From Acidobacteriota bacterium (GTDB taxonomy: Bacteria; Acidobacteriota; UBA6911): a stretch of 62,583 nucleotides of DNA. The notes under the pieces were generated by a model that saw only the letters and a list, made by a program, of their open reading frames with translations, searched no databases and was not told the DNA's origin. The DNA lies in the NCBI GenBank assembly GCA_012719355.1, contig JAAYAM010000023.1, forward strand, positions 1 through 62,583, written 5' to 3'. Position numbers and translations under genes: made by a program. Positions 1 to 8,887 of the stretch are shown here, piece by piece (within the stretch, counting starts at the first letter, position 1; every line of letters starts with the position of its first letter).

Positions 1-133
1 CAAGGCGCCCGTTGCTATCAAGTGTCGCAAGTATCTCTTCTTTGCTTCGGACCTCAACGAAGTCACCCACACGAAGTCGTCGCAAAGCATTCCTCCATGA
101 TTGGTATGATTCACAATCCCGGCATCGCCGCAA
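1..133 (-). CDS. 5' part of an uncharacterised conserved protein, cut by the window edge
   Basis: Reading the minus strand into base 1 gives an open frame containing VGDFVEVRSKEEILATLD followed by SNGRL. I recognise this string as the conserved N-terminal motif of a widespread small family of unknown function. The frame is open from a TAA just above base 133. It has no ATG before the motif, so the start may be the TTG at 133-131 or the GTG inside the motif; an ATG nearby is in another frame. The rest of the gene lies left of the window. I assign no function. Confidence 0.5.
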   Translation of the reverse strand, partial: MRRCRDCESYQSWRNALRRLRVGDFVEVRSKEEILATLDSNGRL

Positions 134-198
134 GAGAGCTTACGGCGTTGGCCGGGTCTTCAATGTATGGGGGAAACGGGGATACGAGTCGTCAATGA

Positions 199-215
199 CC
201 GGCCGGGGAGGCCGG
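199..215. terminator. GC-rich hairpin between two minus-strand genes
   Basis: CCGGCC and GGCCGG flank a five-base loop downstream of the oxidoreductase gene ending at 272. There is no T tract on either strand, so it could be a weak or Rho-assisted terminator or only a chance stem. Confidence 0.3.
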
Positions 216-271
216 CCGACGGTTCGCGGTTAACGATACACTGCAGGTTTTGATCGCCGCAATTCGTGAAA

Positions 272-1792
272 TTACTTAGAACTTCCAGGGGTTCGAATTC
301 CGACGCTCGTACGCTCGATCTGTCTGATCAGGTCGCGGAAGATGAATATATGGAAAGGAAGGAAGACATACCAGTAGAACCTTCCCCATAGTCCCTTCGT
401 CTGATAATAGGCAGTCACCGACAGTGAATTTCTGCCGTTCAGCTGATCAATCCTGAACTCAAGCCATGCTCTGCCCGGCAATTTCATCTCAGCGCGCAAC
501 AGCAGCCTTTCGTTCACCCGGTAATCTTCGACACGCCAGAAGTCGATCACGTCGCCTGCTTCAAGGCTGGTCGCGCTCTTTCTTCCCCGCGAAGTTCCAA
601 CCCCCAGGAGCATCCGATCGAAGGCGCCTCTGATCCTCCACAGCCAGTTGCTGTTGAACCATCCCTCTCGTCCGCCGATTCTGCAGATTGAGCGGAACAG
701 GGCCGAGGCGTCTTTGTCAGTCACAAGCGAATATGAACTTTGATATGTCGGAAGTCCATCGAGTTCGTGGAGCTTCATCGCCAGGTCATAGTCCGGGGGA
801 TATGCGTCCGACCATCTCGTGTAGACCCTGTCCTGTTCTTCGCGCGAGAGAGCTCTCACCAGCGCCTCCCGGTATCCCAGCAGCCTGAAAGGAACGATCC
901 TTCTGATTTCCTGGTCGCGGCACAGAAGATCGCCATGCCAGTATTCGAGCAGGCAGCGGCATATCTGCATGGGAACCGGGGTAAGGAGACTGGCAAGATA
1001 TGCATACATCCCGGCGTGCTCGATCGGCGCACGCAGCAGCAGCTTCTTTCGACAGAGGACTTGTGCCGTGATCGTCAACATTTCTCTGAGCGACAGGACA
1101 TCTGCTCCTCCAATCTCAAATGTCCTGCCGGACACTCCCGGCGTTTCCAGAAGTCCGACGAGATACTTGATGACGTCGCGCACCGCGACCGGCTGGCATC
1201 TGGATTCGGCCCACGAAGGAATCAGCAGCACGGGACAGCTGCGGACCAGGTGCTCGATCAGTTCATATGACGCGCTTCCGGAACCTATGATGGCGGCAGA
1301 GAAGAGAGCCGTCACGGGAATTCCGCTTCTTCTCAGCTCCTCAGGGACTTGTGCTCTTTGGCGCAGCAGCACTGACGGCGAAGTACGGGAATCACCCAAA
1401 GCGCCGAGGTATATTACATGGCTGATCCCCTTTTCTTCTGCCGTCTTTCTGAAATTCGCCGCAGCCTGGACGGTGGCGGATTCAGCCATCTCATTGGCCA
1501 GCAGCAATGGGTGGATCAAGTAGAAAGCGGTATGGATACCTTCCAGTGCCGGTCCGAGGCTCTCCGGCTGCAAAGCATCGGCCTTCACCACCTCGGCACC
1601 CGGCCACCGCTCTCGATGCTCCGGGGACAACTCCCTCGACATAACCCTGACATGGTACCCTCTGTGAAGCAGTTCGGGGACAAGACGTCCCCCGATGTAG
1701 CCGGTCGCTCCCGTAACCAGTATGGCACCGGTCCCGGGGCATGGACTGGTCGGCAGATCCCCGCAAAACAGATCGTCAGGATTCGATCGCAT
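272..1792 (-). CDS. NmrA/SDR-type NAD(P)-binding oxidoreductase with C-terminal DUF2867
   Basis: The 506-residue protein has an N-terminal Rossmann fold of the atypical SDR/NmrA type, with TGATGYIGG at about residues 27-35. After residue 340 it carries a DUF2867 region that ends in aromatic, membrane-leaning segments. This matches YbjT-like NAD(P)H-binding proteins with DUF2867. The substrate is unknown; family members are called epimerases, quinone oxidoreductases or redox sensors. A short stretch of about 20 residues precedes the Rossmann fold, so a later start cannot be excluded, though none fits better. It is divergent from the flavoprotein at 1982 and shares with it the region containing a TTGAT-N4-GTCAA box. 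Confidence 0.85.
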   Translation of the reverse strand: MRSNPDDLFCGDLPTSPCPGTGAILVTGATGYIGGRLVPELLHRGYHVRVMSRELSPEHRERWPGAEVVKADALQPESLGPALEGIHTAFYLIHPLLLANEMAESATVQAAANFRKTAEEKGISHVIYLGALGDSRTSPSVLLRQRAQVPEELRRSGIPVTALFSAAIIGSGSASYELIEHLVRSCPVLLIPSWAESRCQPVAVRDVIKYLVGLLETPGVSGRTFEIGGADVLSLREMLTITAQVLCRKKLLLRAPIEHAGMYAYLASLLTPVPMQICRCLLEYWHGDLLCRDQEIRRIVPFRLLGYREALVRALSREEQDRVYTRWSDAYPPDYDLAMKLHELDGLPTYQSSYSLVTDKDASALFRSICRIGGREGWFNSNWLWRIRGAFDRMLLGVGTSRGRKSATSLEAGDVIDFWRVEDYRVNERLLLRAEMKLPGRAWLEFRIDQLNGRNSLSVTAYYQTKGLWGRFYWYVFLPFHIFIFRDLIRQIERTSVGIRTPGSSK

Positions 1793-1884
1793 AAGACAGA
1801 AGAGGCTCCGATGCGTTGTCGCTCCTCATAGTAACGTTTTGTACGCTTGAGCCTCAATGAGTTCGCTCAAAAAAACCGTCGCTC

Positions 1885-1898
1885 TTGATTTCGGTCAA
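1885..1898. promoter_or_regulatory. FNR/DNR-type binding site (TTGATTTCGGTCAA)
   Basis: A 14-bp near-palindrome with half-sites TTGAT and GTCAA lies between the divergent oxidoreductase (starts 1792) and flavoprotein (starts 1982). Two more copies with the same half-sites stand at 6275 and 8888. For the plus-strand gene a possible -10 (GATAAA, 1924-1929) would put the box centre about 44 bp before the transcription start, close to the -41.5 of class II FNR sites. The regulator is not in the window. Confidence 0.65.
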
Positions 1899-1981
1899 GG
1901 AACTAAACTATTAATAGAGCCAAGATAAACCGCCCGGGTGTCGACCGTCCTTTACCATATCACCGGTCCGGATGTACTGAC

Positions 1982-4591
1982 ATGAATCGGAATAGCTACA
2001 GACTGAAGAACGGCGCAAGAGTCGCAGTAGTCGGCGGCGGACCGGCGGGCTGCTTTTTCGCACTCTACCTGATGCAGTACGGCCGCGAACGCCATATTCT
2101 GCCCGATGTCACGATCTTCGAGGCAAGGAATGTTTTCGGGCCCGGCCCGAAAGCCTGCAAAGGTTGCGCCGGTATTCTCTCGACCTCGCTGCTCAGAAGC
2201 CTGGGTGAACTCGGGCTGGCAGTGCCGGAGGAAATCATCCAGCGGAGAATCGACGGCTACACAATCCAGAGCCCGTACACCTCGATAACCATGAGGAACC
2301 CTGAACAAGGGGCCGAGGTGATCAGCGTATTTCGGGGCTGCGGCCCGAGGTTGTGCGATTCCCAGAGACCTGTCGGTTTCGACGGGTGGCTCCTGATGGA
2401 GACGCAGAAAAGGGGTGCCCGCATCGAATACGGCACAGTGTCTGCTGTCCGGACGGGTCGAAACCCGCAAGTGGAAACGGCAGGTGAACTGAAGGAATTC
2501 GATCTGATCGTTCTTGCCACGGGCGTCAACGGCAGCCCCTTTGCCGTAGAGGGCGTGCAGTACATTCCGCCGAAGACCCGTACCATGGCCCAGGATGAGT
2601 TGCGCATCGATGCTGCTGCAACCGTCGATACCGCGCACGCACTGCTCATCCCCGGTTCCGGTCTGATTGCCGGCTGCTTTGTCCCGAAAGGCGAGTTTCT
2701 CAATGTCTCGATCCTCAATAAGAGCGACCAGCCGATGTCAGTCGCCGAATTCCTGCAGAACGATATCGTACGTACGCTCCTGCCGGATTCATACCAGCGC
2801 ATGTGCGGCTGCCTTCCCCGGGTTCCTGTCAGCCCCGCGCAGAATTACTATGCGGACGGATTCGTGGCAGTAGGGGACGCCGCGGTCTCAAGGCTTTACA
2901 AGGACGGCATCGGCTCGGCTTTGCGTACCGCTCGCGAAGCGGCGCGTACAGCGATGGAGCAGGGGATTTCCAAGAGGAGCTTCCGCCGTCATTACCGTCC
3001 TTTTTGCCGGAGCGTCGATCGTGACAACCGTTGGGGGAAGTTCCTGTTCTGGCTCAACGACCGGGTCAAGGAATCCCGTACATTCCTTCTGGCCCAGCAT
3101 CGGCTGATTGGAGATGAACAGACTTCAGCAAGGGAACTGAAACCATTTACGATCGCGGTCTGGGGGATATTCACCGGCAGTTGTTCATACAGAAGCATCG
3201 CTCGAATGACTCTGGCGCCGGCATCTCTGTACCGGCTCGGTCTTGCGTTTCTCCGTGAGAGTTCCCGCGAGATCTTTAACCGGAATTCAAGTCATAGGAA
3301 ATTGCTGATCCGTGCCCGGAAAGTCCTGATACTAGGGAGTGGGTTCGGCGGCACGTACGTGCTGCGAAACCTTGTTCCCGCGCTGAACCGCAATGAGAAC
3401 GTCGAAACAACCATGGTGAGCGACGAAAACTTCTTTCTTTTTTCGCCCCTGCTTCACGAAGCGGCTCTCGGCCGGATCGAGACCAGGCACATTGCTTACC
3501 CCGTGAGACGGCTCCACTGGAGGGATCGCTTCAGATTTGTCCACAGCACCGTACATAGAATTGATCTGGCCGGGCGCACGGTAACGACCGGGTCCGGAAA
3601 GTTCGAATTCGATTACCTTGTGCTCGCGTTGGGGAGTGTCACTCAGCTGGTGGAGGCCGCGCACGAGAACAGGAATATGTTCACGCTGAAAAGCCTTCAT
3701 GACTCTATGTTGATCAGAAATCATATCATTCAGCGGTTTGAGCATGCCCTAGTGGAAACTGATCCATTGCGGAGAAGAGAACTACTCACGTTTGTTGTTG
3801 CCGGAGGCGGATACAAAGGAATTCAGCTCATCACGGAATTGACGGATTTCATAGAAGACACGCTGTTGAGACTCTATCGACCCATAGTTCGCGACGATGT
3901 CCGAGTCATTCTCGTAGAAGCGGAAGCGAGAATTGTTGCCGATCTCCACGCGAGCTTCGGCGCTTACATCATGAGGCGGCTCAAGGCGATGAAGATCGAA
4001 GTCAGGTCTGGGTCGCGTATCACAAGCGTCGGAGAAAACTACGTTGAGATCAACGGCGCCGAAAAGGTACCTGCAGGAACCGTCATCTGGGTTGCCGGTG
4101 TGGTTGCCAATCCGCGTATTAGCGAACTCGAAGTTGAGAAAGACAGTATAGGACGGGTCATCGTTGACGAAAGGTTGACTGTTCCCGGATATCGAGGAGT
4201 CTACGCCGTAGGAGATTGCGCGCATTTCAAGGATCCGGGATCGGGCAAGCCCATACCCGCGCGTGCGCACATAGCGGTGCGTCAGGCCAGGGCAGTCGCC
4301 CGTAACATCCTCGCAGACATACGTGGGGGTGAAGGGAAGCCCTACCGGTACCACCGGATTCCGCAGATGGTTTCGCTCGGCTCGTTCCGCGCGGTGGTCA
4401 AATGGCGCCGCCTGCGCCTCTACGGTCTTCCTGCCCGGATCGCCTGGATGGCCGCCTACCTCTTCCTGATCACCGGGACTTACAATCGTATCAGGATAAC
4501 AATGGACTGGCTGCTTTCGTTTGTTTTCGGGCGCGACACGACACACCTTGATCTCGCCGACCTACAGAGACGGGAACGTCCTTTTCGCTGA
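1982..4591 (+). CDS. Double flavoprotein: reductase-like domain fused to NDH-2-like NADH dehydrogenase
   Basis: The 869-residue protein holds two complete FAD-binding Rossmann modules. The first (about 1-430, VVGGGPAGC near 17-24) resembles geranylgeranyl-reductase/halogenase-type FAD enzymes, with a cysteine-rich KACKGCAGI segment after the second strand and a GDAAV motif. The second (about 445-869, LILGSGFGGTYVL near 450) resembles type II NADH dehydrogenases: a VVAGGG NADH-binding motif, AVGDCAHF for FAD, and a hydrophobic C-terminal segment of the kind that anchors NDH-2 in the membrane. The likely role is NAD(P)H oxidation feeding quinone or an isoprenoid substrate. There is no internal stop and no ribosome binding site at the junction, so it reads as a true fusion. 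No clear Shine-Dalgarno sequence precedes the ATG. The gene converges with the polyferredoxin gene, two bases away. Confidence 0.8.
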   Translation: MNRNSYRLKNGARVAVVGGGPAGCFFALYLMQYGRERHILPDVTIFEARNVFGPGPKACKGCAGILSTSLLRSLGELGLAVPEEIIQRRIDGYTIQSPYTSITMRNPEQGAEVISVFRGCGPRLCDSQRPVGFDGWLLMETQKRGARIEYGTVSAVRTGRNPQVETAGELKEFDLIVLATGVNGSPFAVEGVQYIPPKTRTMAQDELRIDAAATVDTAHALLIPGSGLIAGCFVPKGEFLNVSILNKSDQPMSVAEFLQNDIVRTLLPDSYQRMCGCLPRVPVSPAQNYYADGFVAVGDAAVSRLYKDGIGSALRTAREAARTAMEQGISKRSFRRHYRPFCRSVDRDNRWGKFLFWLNDRVKESRTFLLAQHRLIGDEQTSARELKPFTIAVWGIFTGSCSYRSIARMTLAPASLYRLGLAFLRESSREIFNRNSSHRKLLIRARKVLILGSGFGGTYVLRNLVPALNRNENVETTMVSDENFFLFSPLLHEAALGRIETRHIAYPVRRLHWRDRFRFVHSTVHRIDLAGRTVTTGSGKFEFDYLVLALGSVTQLVEAAHENRNMFTLKSLHDSMLIRNHIIQRFEHALVETDPLRRRELLTFVVAGGGYKGIQLITELTDFIEDTLLRLYRPIVRDDVRVILVEAEARIVADLHASFGAYIMRRLKAMKIEVRSGSRITSVGENYVEINGAEKVPAGTVIWVAGVVANPRISELEVEKDSIGRVIVDERLTVPGYRGVYAVGDCAHFKDPGSGKPIPARAHIAVRQARAVARNILADIRGGEGKPYRYHRIPQMVSLGSFRAVVKWRRLRLYGLPARIAWMAAYLFLITGTYNRIRITMDWLLSFVFGRDTTHLDLADLQRRERPFR

Positions 4592-4593
4592 AA

Positions 4594-5679
4594 TCAAGGG
4601 TGCGAGAGCCTGTCGAGCTGCGGTATCAGGCGCTCATACATTACGTCGGGAATATGGCTGTCCCACGATCCCGTAAGCACCGCGTATCCGATAATTCCAA
4701 AGAACAGCACTGCCAGGCCGGCTGTGAGCGCGGCAGCTGAAACGGGTCGCCTTCGCAAAACCGAAATCTGCAGCGCTCCTTCGGCGGGGCAGGCCGCCAC
4801 GCATTCCATACAACTGGTGCATTCGGCGGAGCTCACGGTAACCAGTTGATCTACCTTCAGGAGCGAGGGGCATGCTCTGGTGCACTTGCCGCAGTCAATG
4901 CATCTGTCTTTGTCCCTGGTTATCTTCGCGGGGCTGAAGAGCGCGACTAACCCCATCAGGGCGCCATAGGGACAAAGATACCGGCACCAGAAATTCTGCA
5001 GGAATACCGAGAGGATCAGCAGAATGGACAGCGTCACCGCCGCTGTCGTGCTCAGGTTCAGGAAGAAATGGAGCATTTTGATGTCGGCGACAAGCCCATA
5101 GGGGCTCATGGTAAACGCTTCTATCGCCGCGGCTGTCATTCCGCCGATTGCATAGAGAAAGAACCCCAGCAGCAGGTATTTCAAAGATCGCAAGGGCAGA
5201 TCGACAAAACGCGGGAGACTCCAGTTCTTTTTGAAGAGCTTGTGGCCGAATTTCCACAGCGCTTCCGATAACGTGCCGACAGGACAAAGCCAACTGCAGA
5301 AGGCCTTGTGAAACACCAGCGACATAAGCAGAAAAGAGAGAAGCAGATACATCGCTGCGGGGTGGACTGAAGAAACATTTCCCGTCACCAGGAGGTACTT
5401 GAGATTCATCAGCCCCGCAATCGGAAGCCACCCTTCGACTCCGGGAGGACGAGATACGTGGGCGCTCTGTCCCCCCGTCTCGAAAAAGCGGACGAAAAGC
5501 ACGAATTGAAGTCCGATGAATATGTTCAGGAGCAGGAAAGCTCCCTGGGCCATCATCCGCAAGTTCTGGGAATAGTCCCGGCTTTTCTTGCGTACCAGTT
5601 GCTTCCGCTGCCGGGTTTCCTCCGTTGCAATTGCATTCTGTACCGGGTTACTTGTTTGATTCAGGGAAGATGTCGCCAT
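4594..5679 (-). CDS. Membrane polyferredoxin, NapH/NosR/CcoG-like 4Fe-4S protein
   Basis: The 361-residue protein has about five membrane segments (roughly 47-65, 107-125, 167-185, 212-230, 315-336). It carries the two CxxxCP motifs typical of NapH and NosR C-terminal domains (C128-C132 and C232-C236). A double 4Fe-4S ferredoxin module follows (C260, C263, C266, C270 and C287, C290, C293, C297). Such proteins pass electrons between quinol and periplasmic or cytoplasmic partners. No nap or nos structural gene lies nearby. Its start overlaps the end of the hemerythrin gene by 32 bases, so the two are probably cotranscribed from the promoter with the FNR-type box at 6275. That links this electron-transfer protein to oxygen, NO or anaerobic responses. 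Confidence 0.87.
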   Translation of the reverse strand: MATSSLNQTSNPVQNAIATEETRQRKQLVRKKSRDYSQNLRMMAQGAFLLLNIFIGLQFVLFVRFFETGGQSAHVSRPPGVEGWLPIAGLMNLKYLLVTGNVSSVHPAAMYLLLSFLLMSLVFHKAFCSWLCPVGTLSEALWKFGHKLFKKNWSLPRFVDLPLRSLKYLLLGFFLYAIGGMTAAAIEAFTMSPYGLVADIKMLHFFLNLSTTAAVTLSILLILSVFLQNFWCRYLCPYGALMGLVALFSPAKITRDKDRCIDCGKCTRACPSLLKVDQLVTVSSAECTSCMECVAACPAEGALQISVLRRRPVSAAALTAGLAVLFFGIIGYAVLTGSWDSHIPDVMYERLIPQLDRLSHP

Positions 5680-6223
5680 ACAGTTTTTCCATCAGGCCGT
5701 GCAGGCGTTCATGCGTGCCGGCTCCCATCCTCTCGTTCTCGATCTTTTCGAAAGTGTCGAGCAGGCTCGCATGTTCGGATTCTGAAAGCAGCCGCTCAGC
5801 CATGACGAAGAGGATATTGTTTTCCTTGTCAATATGGGCGCGCAGCAGAGCAGCGTAATCGGCAGCCGCCCGGGCCCACTGAGACGCACTTTCGCTGCGA
5901 CCGGAATTGACCCCCTCGGAGGCTTCCGCCATCGTACGGATAAGACCTCTCCCGAGATCGTGCTCATGCAGCATGACCCCGACGGGGCCTCCTTCGCGTG
6001 GAATCCCTCTCCGCTCCAGCAGCGGAAACAGGGAGTCTTCTTCCTTACCGTGGTGGCAACGATCGGCAAAGAGCCGGAAAAACTCGAGTAGTCCCGACAT
6101 TACTTCCGGCGAAACGGCGATCCCGCTGTTGATCCTCCTTGCAGCTTCTTCGGCCACTTCCAGCATCTTGAGAATAGCATCGTGTTCATTCCGCAGTAGA
6201 TTCGTTGCACTAGCACTAGCCAT
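5648..6223 (-). CDS. Hemerythrin domain protein
   Basis: The 191-residue four-helix protein has the HHE-type iron ligands in order: H14 (NEHD), H57/H58 with E62 (HHGKEED), H86/H88 (HEHD), and H130 with E134 (HIDKEN). Bacterial hemerythrin-like proteins bind a di-iron centre and handle oxygen, NO or iron-sulfur repair (as in the YtfE/RIC family), though this one lacks the RIC N-terminal region. A strong ribosome binding site (AGGAGGGGG) precedes the ATG. The gene leads a two-gene unit with the polyferredoxin. Its upstream region holds an FNR-type box centred 41.5 bp before the predicted transcription start. Confidence 0.9.
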   Translation of the reverse strand: MASASATNLLRNEHDAILKMLEVAEEAARRINSGIAVSPEVMSGLLEFFRLFADRCHHGKEEDSLFPLLERRGIPREGGPVGVMLHEHDLGRGLIRTMAEASEGVNSGRSESASQWARAAADYAALLRAHIDKENNILFVMAERLLSESEHASLLDTFEKIENERMGAGTHERLHGLMEKLYGDIFPESNK

Positions 6224-6246
6224 GATCGTTTCCCCCTCCTGGGCAT

Positions 6247-6252
6247 ATTATT
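6247..6252 (-). promoter_or_regulatory. Predicted -10 element of the hemerythrin-polyferredoxin unit
   Basis: On the minus strand this reads AATAAT, one mismatch from TATAAT. It predicts a transcription start near 6240, so the FNR-type box at 6275-6288 is centred at about -41.5. No good -35 is present, as expected when an activator replaces it. Confidence 0.5.
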
Positions 6253-6274
6253 GATCCTGTCCGGTCGTAAATCC

Positions 6275-6288
6275 TTGATCGAAGTCAA
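6275..6288. promoter_or_regulatory. FNR/DNR-type binding site (TTGATCGAAGTCAA)
   Basis: This is the second of three TTGAT-N4-GTCAA boxes. It lies 52 bp before the hemerythrin ATG in the gap shared with the divergent receiver gene. On the plus strand TATAAG (6306-6311) would place the box near -36 for the receiver, a poorer geometry, so the hemerythrin side is the more likely target. Confidence 0.7.
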
Positions 6289-6487
6289 GAAACCGTTTTT
6301 CACAGTATAAGCCCTTAAACCGGCGGGAGTAAGGAGCCGCAGTTCTATGTAGGGAGGAATGAGTGTTTTTACGAATAGAGCCGTAGTAGGAAATGGACTA
6401 CTCTGTTGATGCTTTGAACCTTCTCCCCTTGGCCTTGAGCGCCGAGGCGGAGCGACTTTGGCAAGAGAAGAAAGGTTGCCGCGATCG

Positions 6488-6883
6488 ATGAACAAATTTC
6501 GGATCCTGATTGCCGATGATAACCAACTGATTAGGACGCTGCTGGTTCGGCTCCTCGAGGAATCAGGGAACCTGGAAGTTGTGGGAGAGGCGGCCGACGG
6601 GTGCGCAGCAGTCGAAATGACCAGGGCGTTGCTCCCTGACGCCGTCTTGATGGATGTGAACATGCCCAAGATGGATGGTGTTGAAGCGAGCCGAACTATC
6701 CATGATCTCTTCCCCGGTGTTCAGGTGATTGGACTATCCATGTTCGAGAAGTCGGACATGGGTGACAGGATGCTGGATGCAGGTGCGGTGACTTATTTCT
6801 CGAAAAGCGATCCGCTGAACCAGATCATCGCAGGTATTCACCAGGTCCTGTCGGCGGAAAACGCGGCCAGTCTTATCGCCTAG
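6488..6883 (+). CDS. Single-domain response regulator (CheY-like receiver)
   Basis: The 131-residue protein is a receiver domain with no output domain. It has the acidic pair D10-D11 (IADDNQ), phospho-acceptor D56 (LMDVNMP), a switch serine in GLSMFEK and the conserved lysine in YFSKSDP. The sequence resembles receivers of NarL/FixJ regulators, but translation stops where the HTH would begin. I chose the ATG at 6488 because the receiver fold begins there and AGAAGAAAGG lies upstream; an in-frame ATG at 6458 would add ten unconserved residues. No kinase is adjacent. A degenerate relative is encoded at 54096. Confidence 0.85.
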   Translation: MNKFRILIADDNQLIRTLLVRLLEESGNLEVVGEAADGCAAVEMTRALLPDAVLMDVNMPKMDGVEASRTIHDLFPGVQVIGLSMFEKSDMGDRMLDAGAVTYFSKSDPLNQIIAGIHQVLSAENAASLIA

Positions 6884-7029
6884 CGTATGATCGTGCCGCT
6901 TGCGCGCCGGTCAGGACGGTATTGACAAGCCCTGATAATCCCGAAGCTGAATCGTCCTATAGCCCCAAACCCCGGGTCAGGTGCAGGAGCGCGCCCGACC
7001 CAGGGCATTCACGCACGACGGTAACCCCG

Positions 7030-8802
7030 CTAAACCAGAATGGATTTCAGGTCCTGGTCCGGTGTCGAAATCGGCATGATGTTGTAATTCTTCACCAGTA
7101 CGTTCAAAACATTCGGAGTGATGAACGCCGGCAGCGATGGGCCCAGCCGTATGTTCTTGATGTCGAGCGCAAGCAGCGTCAGCAGGATGGCGACCGCTTT
7201 CTGCTCATACCACGACAGGACGAGCGACAGCGGCAGGTCGTTGACCCCGCAATCGAACGCCTTTGCGAGCGCCACTGCAATCTGAATCGCTGAGTAGGCA
7301 TCGTTGCACTGTCCCACATCCAGAAGCCGCGGGATTCCGCCGATGTCACCCAGGTCCTTATCGAAGAAGCGGAATTTTCCGCAGGCAAGCGTGAGCACGA
7401 GGCAGTCTTTCGGTACCCTATCGACGAATTCCGGATAGTAGCTTCTTTGGGCTTTCACTCCGTCGCATCCCGCAACGAGGAAGATGTGCCTGATCGATTT
7501 ATTCTTCACTCCGGCAATCACCTTGTCCGCCACGCTCATTACGGTATTTCTTGCGAAGCCGACATTGACGGTCTTGCCCGGTGTGTCCGCACCGTAACCG
7601 GGCAGCTCCAGCGCCTTCTTTATGACAGCGGAATAGTCGCTGTTGGAGACGTGCGGAATTCCCGGCCAGCCGACGAGCCCGGTCGTGAATATGTTGTTCT
7701 GGTAGGCCGGACGCGGGCGCTGGATGCAGTTGGTGGTCATGAGTATCGCGCCTGGGAAGCGCTGGAATTCCTCCGTCTGGTTGTTCCAGGCGGTTCCGAA
7801 GTGACCGTAGAAATGAGGATACTTCTCCTTCAGTTTCGGATATCCATGAGTCGGCAGCATTTCGCCGTGCGTATATACGTTGATCCCTTTACCGGCGCTT
7901 TGAATGAGCAGCTGTTCGAGGTCCATAAGGTCATGACCCGACACCAGGATCGCTTTTCCTTTCTTCGCTCCCAGAGGCACTTTGGTCGGGACCGGATGAC
8001 CATACCGCTCCGTATTGCCGACATCGAGGAGTTCCATCGCGCGCAGGTTCATTTTGCCGCACTTCAACACCATGTCCAGCATCGGTTCCAGCGCGAGCTT
8101 CTTGTCCATGACGGCAACCAAACCTTCCTGGAGGAACCTGTACAGCTGCGGGTCTTCGTGTCCCAGAAGCTGCGCATGATGCGTATATGCCGAGACTCCT
8201 TTCAGTCCGAACAACAGAATGTGCTTGAGCGAAAGCACATCGGGTTCGATGCTCGGCTCCGACTTGAGTCCAACCTGTGATCCCTGCTTGACCAGGCCGC
8301 TTACTCCTGAAGCCGGTTTGAAGGTGAGGGCTGCTCCGGTGACTGAAAGATTCGCAGGCGTCAGGCCCGCTTGCCGGCGGATCTTCTCCCTCAGTTCCAC
8401 TGTCTTTTTGATAAGTGAGGCAAAGCGCTCCGGATCAAAGTCCACGTTGGTCAAAGTTGAGAACAGCGCCGAGGGAACGAAGCGGTTGACTTCGGCATCT
8501 TCCACTCCCTTTTCTCTCGCGGCCCCCGCATAAGCCGACAATCCTTTCAGCGCATGAACAAGCAGATCATGCAAAGCTGCGACTTCGGGGTCTTTGCCGC
8601 ACACGCCGATTTTCGTGCATCCGGTGCCGTTTGCGGTCTGCTCGCACTGATAGCAGAACATGCCCAGCTGGTCCTGGTCGGCGGCGGCGCCGAAGGCCTT
8701 CGTGATGTTGAACAGGGCGGGTGCGCCGATGCTCGTTGCAGCAAGTCCGAGTGTGCTGCTCTTGATCAGATCCCTCCTGGTGATCCCAGGTTTACGCGAC
8801 AT
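7030..8802 (-). CDS. hcp: Hybrid cluster protein (Hcp) with a Tat signal peptide
   Basis: The 590-residue protein matches the hybrid cluster protein family, once called hydroxylamine reductase and now linked to NO reduction and S-nitrosylation. The N-terminal cluster motif is C50-x2-C53-x8-C62-x5-C68, the class I spacing of anaerobes. Downstream blocks include GHDLMDLEQLL, THGEMLPTHGYP and GCDGVK. The first 40 residues are unusual: TRRDLIK followed by a hydrophobic stretch ending near AFGAAAD is a convincing twin-arginine signal, suggesting export of the folded metalloprotein. The start at 8802 is set by CAAGGAGGCACT just before the ATG; an ATG at 8832 lacks a ribosome site. An FNR-type box lies 86 bp upstream. 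Confidence 0.92.
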   Translation of the reverse strand: MSRKPGITRRDLIKSSTLGLAATSIGAPALFNITKAFGAAADQDQLGMFCYQCEQTANGTGCTKIGVCGKDPEVAALHDLLVHALKGLSAYAGAAREKGVEDAEVNRFVPSALFSTLTNVDFDPERFASLIKKTVELREKIRRQAGLTPANLSVTGAALTFKPASGVSGLVKQGSQVGLKSEPSIEPDVLSLKHILLFGLKGVSAYTHHAQLLGHEDPQLYRFLQEGLVAVMDKKLALEPMLDMVLKCGKMNLRAMELLDVGNTERYGHPVPTKVPLGAKKGKAILVSGHDLMDLEQLLIQSAGKGINVYTHGEMLPTHGYPKLKEKYPHFYGHFGTAWNNQTEEFQRFPGAILMTTNCIQRPRPAYQNNIFTTGLVGWPGIPHVSNSDYSAVIKKALELPGYGADTPGKTVNVGFARNTVMSVADKVIAGVKNKSIRHIFLVAGCDGVKAQRSYYPEFVDRVPKDCLVLTLACGKFRFFDKDLGDIGGIPRLLDVGQCNDAYSAIQIAVALAKAFDCGVNDLPLSLVLSWYEQKAVAILLTLLALDIKNIRLGPSLPAFITPNVLNVLVKNYNIMPISTPDQDLKSILV

Positions 8803-8858
8803 AGTGCCTCCTTGACAGAATGACAAATTCAATATGTTCCAATTGACTTCGTGCGCAT

Positions 8859-8864
8859 ATTCTT
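8859..8864 (-). promoter_or_regulatory. Predicted -10 element of hcp
   Basis: AAGAAT on the minus strand (four of six matches to TATAAT) predicts a start near 8852. This places the FNR-type box centre at about -42. It is weak on its own and supported mainly by that spacing. Confidence 0.4.
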
Positions 8865-8887
8865 AAGTCATGCCTGTCGCCACGGAC

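Noticed and set aside
12-233. 73-codon plus-strand frame at the left edge
   Set aside because: It is antisense to the conserved motif on the minus strand and has no recognisable sequence.
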